This document shows positions 7,110-9,714 of a stretch of DNA of 9,714 bases, piece by piece. The DNA lies in the NCBI GenBank assembly GCA_905205065.1, contig CAJLCI010000050.1:1-9714 (forward strand). The letters run 5' to 3'. The notes under the pieces are model-generated. The model saw nothing but the letters and a program-made list of their open reading frames with translations, was not told the origin of the DNA and searched no databases. Position 1 is the stretch's first letter; each line of letters starts with the position of its first letter. Source of the stretch: an uncultured Eubacteriales bacterium (lineage in GTDB: Bacteria > Bacillota > Clostridia > Oscillospirales > CAG-272). Position numbers and translations under genes: made by a program.

Positions 7110-8651
7110 TTAATAATTCGAGCTTTTATTACTCATCAGGGAAGCAATTATTACTTGGTTTTCCATAAGTTCGGGAAAAACACGGACGATATTTTCACGA
7201 ATATTTTCTTTTTCGCAGAGTGTATGCAGTATTGAGGCGGAAACCGGGATTTTTACCTCGGCAAACTGAGGAGAATGCCCAGATAACACGACTGTATTTC
7301 CGGCGCAGGACACTGTCTCTATGAGTACGTCCAGCGGTTTTTCCTCATTTATCATTTTATTAAGTCTTTTCTCGGTGATTTTGCGCTGAATATCCGCAAG
7401 GGCGGCCGTTCTTTCCCTTATAATATTTCTGGGCAGCTGATTCGGCATAGACGCGGCTTCGGTTCCCGGACGAATCGAATAGGGAAAAATATGAAGAAAA
7501 AGAAATTCCGCCTCCCTGAAAAATTTTACTGTTTCCTCAAAATCCTTTTCGGATTCTCCCGGAAAGCCGCATATTACATCTCCGGAAAACTCTGCGTCCG
7601 GAATTGTCTTTCGTATATATTCAAGTTTTTTTCTGACGGAATCGGTGTTGTATTTTCTGCGCATTGAGGCGAGTGTTCTGTCGCAGCCGCTCTGCATTGA
7701 AAGGTGAAAATGCGGCATGGTATGGCGACACGCTGCATATCTGTCTGTGAATTCAGGGCGCATAATAGAAGGGTCGAGTGATCCGAGCCTCATCCGTTTC
7801 AAGCCCGGAATCCTATCGGTTTCCTCAATCAGACTTGCAAGTCCGAACTGATAAGCGGAGGTTTCAATTCCTGTCAGAACGAGCTCCGGACAACCCCCAG
7901 CAGTGAGCGCTGCGGCCTCTTTCAGTACGGCGTCACGCGGCTTGGAGCGGATTTTTCCGCGGACGGATGGAATAATACAGTAAGCGCATTTTGATTCGCA
8001 GCCGTCCTCAATTTTGATATAAGCTCTCGCGCGCCTGAAGCCGGTGATTGACATATTCTCAAATTCAGCGGTTCCGAGATCACAGCTGCAAACTGGCGCT
8101 TTTTCAGATTTTTCATGTTTGTCTCCGTTTAGAGCGAGACTTACAGCGTCGGTTTTTTTCGCATTGCCGATAACTCCGCAAACGCCGGGAATTGAGGAAA
8201 AAATCTCCGGAGCGGCCTGCGCGGCACAGCCGGTTACATAAACTGACGCCCCGGGGTGTTCCTTTATCATTCTCCGCACGAGCTGTCGGGATTTTCGGTC
8301 AGCTTCTGCGGTAACAGAGCAGGTGTTTATAATGCAGATGTCCGCATCTGATTTATCGGTATTTCCGACAAATCTTGATTCGCCGATAATTATGTCGGAT
8401 TTAGATTCATCGGTATTGATATCAGACTTCAATTCAGCGGTACCAGCACCGTATTCCGATTCATCATTACTTCCGCCGCATTTCGATTCATAATTACTGC
8501 CGTCGGGCTTTGGTTCGTCGGTATTGTCGTCCGACTCAGCAAAAGCAGCTTCAATACCGCTGCGGCGAAGCATTTCCGCGAAAGCTTCACTTTCGTATTG
8601 ATTTACCTTGCACCCAAGCGTAAGTATCACAGCGCGTTTTTTTCTGCACAT
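7110..8651 (-). CDS. mtaB: tRNA t6A37 methylthiotransferase MtaB with a 63-residue tandem-repeat insert
   Basis: This is a radical-SAM enzyme that adds a methylthio group to N6-threonylcarbamoyladenosine 37 (giving ms2t6A) in tRNAs reading ANN codons; it is the counterpart of Bacillus YqeV. The MTTase N-terminal domain carries the auxiliary cluster ligands Cys14 (TLGCKVNQYES, the MtaB signature), Cys111 (INTCSVT) and Cys142 (TGCAAQ). The radical-SAM CxxxCxxC is Cys218, Cys222 and Cys225 (GCESKCAYCIIPSVRG). About 438-500 is the TRAM domain and the C-terminal tail. Length is 513 residues against roughly 430-450 for the family; the excess equals residues 40-102, seven 9-residue repeats placed just before ADICIINTCS. 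All six cluster cysteines remain, so the enzyme is probably active. AGGGAG lies 6 bases before the ATG. It is a monocistronic-looking gene with its own promoter at 8877-8905; no recognisable terminator follows it. Confidence 0.93.
   Translation of the reverse strand: MCRKKRAVILTLGCKVNQYESEAFAEMLRRSGIEAAFAESDDNTDEPKPDGSNYESKCGGSNDESEYGAGTAELKSDINTDESKSDIIIGESRFVGNTDKSDADICIINTCSVTAEADRKSRQLVRRMIKEHPGASVYVTGCAAQAAPEIFSSIPGVCGVIGNAKKTDAVSLALNGDKHEKSEKAPVCSCDLGTAEFENMSITGFRRARAYIKIEDGCESKCAYCIIPSVRGKIRSKPRDAVLKEAAALTAGGCPELVLTGIETSAYQFGLASLIEETDRIPGLKRMRLGSLDPSIMRPEFTDRYAACRHTMPHFHLSMQSGCDRTLASMRRKYNTDSVRKKLEYIRKTIPDAEFSGDVICGFPGESEKDFEETVKFFREAEFLFLHIFPYSIRPGTEAASMPNQLPRNIIRERTAALADIQRKITEKRLNKMINEEKPLDVLIETVSCAGNTVVLSGHSPQFAEVKIPVSASILHTLCEKENIRENIVRVFPELMENQVIIASLMSNKSSNY
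8346..8534 (-). repeat. In-frame 27-bp minisatellite (seven copies) within mtaB
   Basis: There are seven contiguous 27-bp units on the coding strand: 8508-8534, 8481-8507, 8454-8480, 8427-8453, 8400-8426, 8373-8399 and 8346-8372. Each encodes nine residues. Examples are SDDNTDEPK (unit 1), CGGSNDESE (unit 3), SDINTDESK (unit 5) and FVGNTDKSD (unit 7), with a consensus near SDGNTDESK. The insert is hydrophilic, acidic and Ser/Asn-rich. Removing its 63 residues leaves 450, the normal MtaB length. Copies have diverged but all keep the frame. Confidence 0.9.
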
Positions 8652-8762
8652 AAAAATCTCCCTGAAATATTGTGAAAAACTGTTTGAAAATTCGGACTTG
8701 CTTTCACTAAAATATTATGGTAATTCGGCGTGATTTATTAAACCGCAGAGTCGTATTTTTTT

Positions 8763-8880
8763 CATACCGAATATGCGGAATAATCCGAAATCAGTGGAAT
8801 AATCTGATAACATAAACTAATCTGAAAATATGAACTGAGCTGAATAATCTCAAATGGGCGAAATAACTGAAATAATATGA
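8763..8880. repeat. Degenerate 9-bp-period tandem array in the mtaB leader
   Basis: Plus-strand consensus is near TAATCTGAA, in about thirteen units with one 10-base slip. Good copies are TAATCCGAA (8781-8789), ATAATCTGA (8799-8807), TAATCTGAA (8818-8826), TAATCTCAA (8845-8853) and ATAACTGAA (8863-8871). TAAYCTGA-like cores are spaced 19, 18, 27, 19 and 9 bases, near multiples of nine. The array abuts the mtaB -10 element and lies within the transcribed leader. Confidence 0.65.
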
Positions 8881-8905
8881 TAACATTTTTGTTTTTTTTT
8901 GTCAA
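8877..8905 (-). promoter_or_regulatory. Strong sigma-A promoter of mtaB
   Basis: On the minus strand a consensus TTGACA (8900-8905) is followed by a 17-base, A-rich spacer and TATCAT (8877-8882). TGT directly precedes the -10, giving an extended -10. Transcription would start near 8870, leaving a leader of about 220 bases that includes the 9-bp array. Confidence 0.8.
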
Positions 8906-8988
8906 GGCGGAGAAAGCAGGCTTGTTTTATGTTTATTTATGACCGAGCTGTATATTTTACATATACTGCATGGATTTTTTCGCTGTTA

Positions 8989-9018
8989 TTGACAGAATAA
9001 CTCAGTTTGTGATATACT
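8989..9018 (+). promoter_or_regulatory. Strong sigma-A promoter of azlC
   Basis: A consensus TTGACA (8989-8994), an 18-base spacer and TATACT (9013-9018) with an extended -10 TGA immediately before it. The start would be near 9025, giving a leader of about 50 bases. It is divergent from the mtaB promoter, with about 83 bp between the two -35 elements. Confidence 0.8.
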
Positions 9019-9057
9019 CTTAAATATATTCTTATAATATTCTGATTTTTTATTTTC

Positions 9058-9065
9058 GGAGGAAA
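9058..9065 (+). promoter_or_regulatory. Ribosome binding site of azlC with long spacing
   Basis: GGAGGAAA is a strong site, but the gap from GGAGG to the ATG at 9076 is 13 bases, longer than the usual 6-9. An in-frame TAG at 9070-9072 rules out any earlier start, so 9076 is the start despite the spacing. Confidence 0.65.
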
Positions 9066-9075
9066 CCCTTAGTCC

Positions 9076-9663
9076 ATGAATAACAGAAAGCGAAAAATTA
9101 TTACAGCTTTGAAAGCCGCTTTTCCGAATACTGTTCCAATTCTTGCCGGATTTCTTTTTTTAGGAATAACATACGGAATATATATGAGGACTTCCGGATT
9201 CAGCTTTATATATCCAATGCTGATGAGTCTTACAATTTTTGCCGGATCCGTCGAGTTTGTCGCTGTGAATTTGCTTCTCGGCGCTTTTAATCCTCTTCAG
9301 GCGCTCGCTGTTACAGTAATGCTCAATGCGCGGCATCTTTTTTACGGAATTTCGATGCTTGATAAGTACAAGGGGACGGGATGGAAAAAATTTTATCTTA
9401 TCTTCGGAATGTGTGACGAGAGCTTTTCGATAAATTATACTACATATATACCTGAGCGGGTTGACCGCGGCTGGTTTATGTTTTTCGTTACGCTTCTAAA
9501 TCATTTTTACTGGTTTACCGGCGCGACACTTGGCGGACTGTTCGGCTCGCTTATTTCTTTTAATACAGAAGGCCTTGACTTTGTAATGACCGCGATGTTT
9601 GTAGTAATATTTATTGATCAGTGGCTGAAGGAGAAGGGACATATTCCTGCGCTTGTCGGATGA
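9076..9663 (+). CDS. azlC: AzlC-family branched-chain amino acid exporter subunit, C-terminally truncated
   Basis: This 195-residue inner-membrane protein is of the AzlC/YgaZ family. AzlC works with the small protein AzlD to export branched-chain amino acids and analogues such as 4-azaleucine. Recognisable parts are PILAGFLFLGITYGIYM (about 21-37, first membrane helix), LTIFAGSVEFVAVNLLLG (52-69, the family's AGSxxF signature), MLNARHLFYGISM (82-94, family signature) and CDESF (113-117). Two more hydrophobic stretches fall near 133-160 and 166-182. Family members usually run to about 230-245 residues and continue past the HIPALxG motif with one or two more helices. Here the protein stops exactly after HIPALVG (189-195). 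The stop is the first triplet of a possible insertion-sequence end. No azlD is visible in the remaining 51 bases. It has its own strong promoter. The truncated product may be non-functional. Confidence 0.85.
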   Translation: MNNRKRKIITALKAAFPNTVPILAGFLFLGITYGIYMRTSGFSFIYPMLMSLTIFAGSVEFVAVNLLLGAFNPLQALAVTVMLNARHLFYGISMLDKYKGTGWKKFYLIFGMCDESFSINYTTYIPERVDRGWFMFFVTLLNHFYWFTGATLGGLFGSLISFNTEGLDFVMTAMFVVIFIDQWLKEKGHIPALVG

Positions 9664-9714
9664 TATAATCCCCTTAGAGTAGACACTTGAAAAAACAAAA
9701 AGTTTTCAAGACTA
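9661..9714. mobile_element. Possible left tip of an insertion sequence (IS3-like) interrupting azlC
   Basis: AzlC homology ends abruptly at 9660. The sequence that follows starts with TG and continues TGATATAATCCCC, then TTAGAGTAGACACTTG, reminiscent from memory of IS3-family ends of Firmicutes. It includes TATAAT (9664-9669) preceded by TGA, a perfect extended -10 pointing inward, with no -35 in the flanking azlC sequence. IS3-family circles form a junction promoter with the -10 in the left end and the -35 in the right end, which fits. The transposase would lie beyond the window. The alternative is simply a natural azlC end followed by its downstream region. Confidence 0.38.
9686..9710 (+). 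repeat. 8-bp inverted repeat at the window edge
   Basis: CTTGAAAA (9686-9693) and TTTTCAAG (9703-9710) are separated by 9 bases and can form a hairpin. No T-run is visible before the window ends. It could belong to the putative insertion-sequence end or be a weak azlC terminator. Confidence 0.5.

Larger units (their letters stand above)
8652..9075. other. 424-bp divergent intergenic region between mtaB and azlC
   Basis: It contains a strong minus-strand promoter for mtaB (8877-8905), a strong plus-strand promoter for azlC (8989-9018), a 9-bp-period repeat array in the mtaB leader (8763-8880), and about 100 bp of ordinary leader next to mtaB. The mtaB leader is about 220 bases, long for a housekeeping tRNA-modification gene. 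I recognise no riboswitch, T-box or terminator in it. Confidence 0.75.

Noticed and set aside
8715..8813. 32-residue upstream frame in the mtaB leader
   Set aside because: No ribosome binding site precedes the ATG (nor the internal ATG near 8765) and part of it is the 9-bp repeat array.

Overview
The window looks like a chromosomal segment of an anaerobic Firmicute, most likely a gut-type Clostridium relative of the Oscillospiraceae/Ruminococcaceae kind. This is inferred from moderate-to-low GC, AGGAG-like ribosome binding sites, sigma-A-type promoters, a tandem 2-hydroxyacyl-CoA dehydratase-type activase, MtaB, AzlC, and secreted proteins with a C-terminal His/Cys tail. No genus can be named from the sequence alone. 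I see no tRNA, rRNA or CRISPR array.

Layout. Positions 1-79 (minus) hold the signal-peptide start of a secreted protein that runs off the window. Positions 165-2105 (minus) encode a secreted subtilisin-like (S8) protease in which the usual catalytic Asp position reads Glu. A strong intrinsic terminator at 2320-2369 ends the next minus-strand unit, a two-gene operon. In transcription order this is a 977-residue protein with two activase (ASKHA) domains plus a DUF2229-like region (3704-6637), then a 433-residue protein of the dehydratase/DUF2229 type (2384-3685). Together they resemble the roughly 1,400-residue single-chain proteins of many Clostridia, split here in two. Their likely job is ATP-driven low-potential electron transfer to an iron-sulfur enzyme; the substrate is unknown.

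Positions 7110-8651 (minus) encode MtaB, the radical-SAM methylthiotransferase of tRNA t6A37. It carries an in-frame insert of seven 9-residue repeats (27 bp each) in its N-terminal domain. Two other degenerate tandem arrays lie close by: a 9-bp-period array in the mtaB leader (8763-8880) and an array of about fifteen 14-16-bp units downstream, ahead of the activase (6741-6960). A perfect 12-bp doublet lies beside the latter. The clustering of three different short-repeat arrays in and around one housekeeping gene is the most unusual thing in the window.

Two strong divergent promoters (8877-8905 minus, 8989-9018 plus) separate mtaB from azlC (9076-9663, plus). AzlC ends some 35-50 residues before the family's usual C-terminus. 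The sequence that starts exactly at its stop codon looks like the tip of an insertion sequence, so azlC is probably interrupted and its usual partner azlD is not visible here.

No undescribed multi-gene system is evident. The candidates worth checking are the repeat-laden mtaB locus, the Asp-to-Glu protease, and the azlC/insertion-sequence junction.
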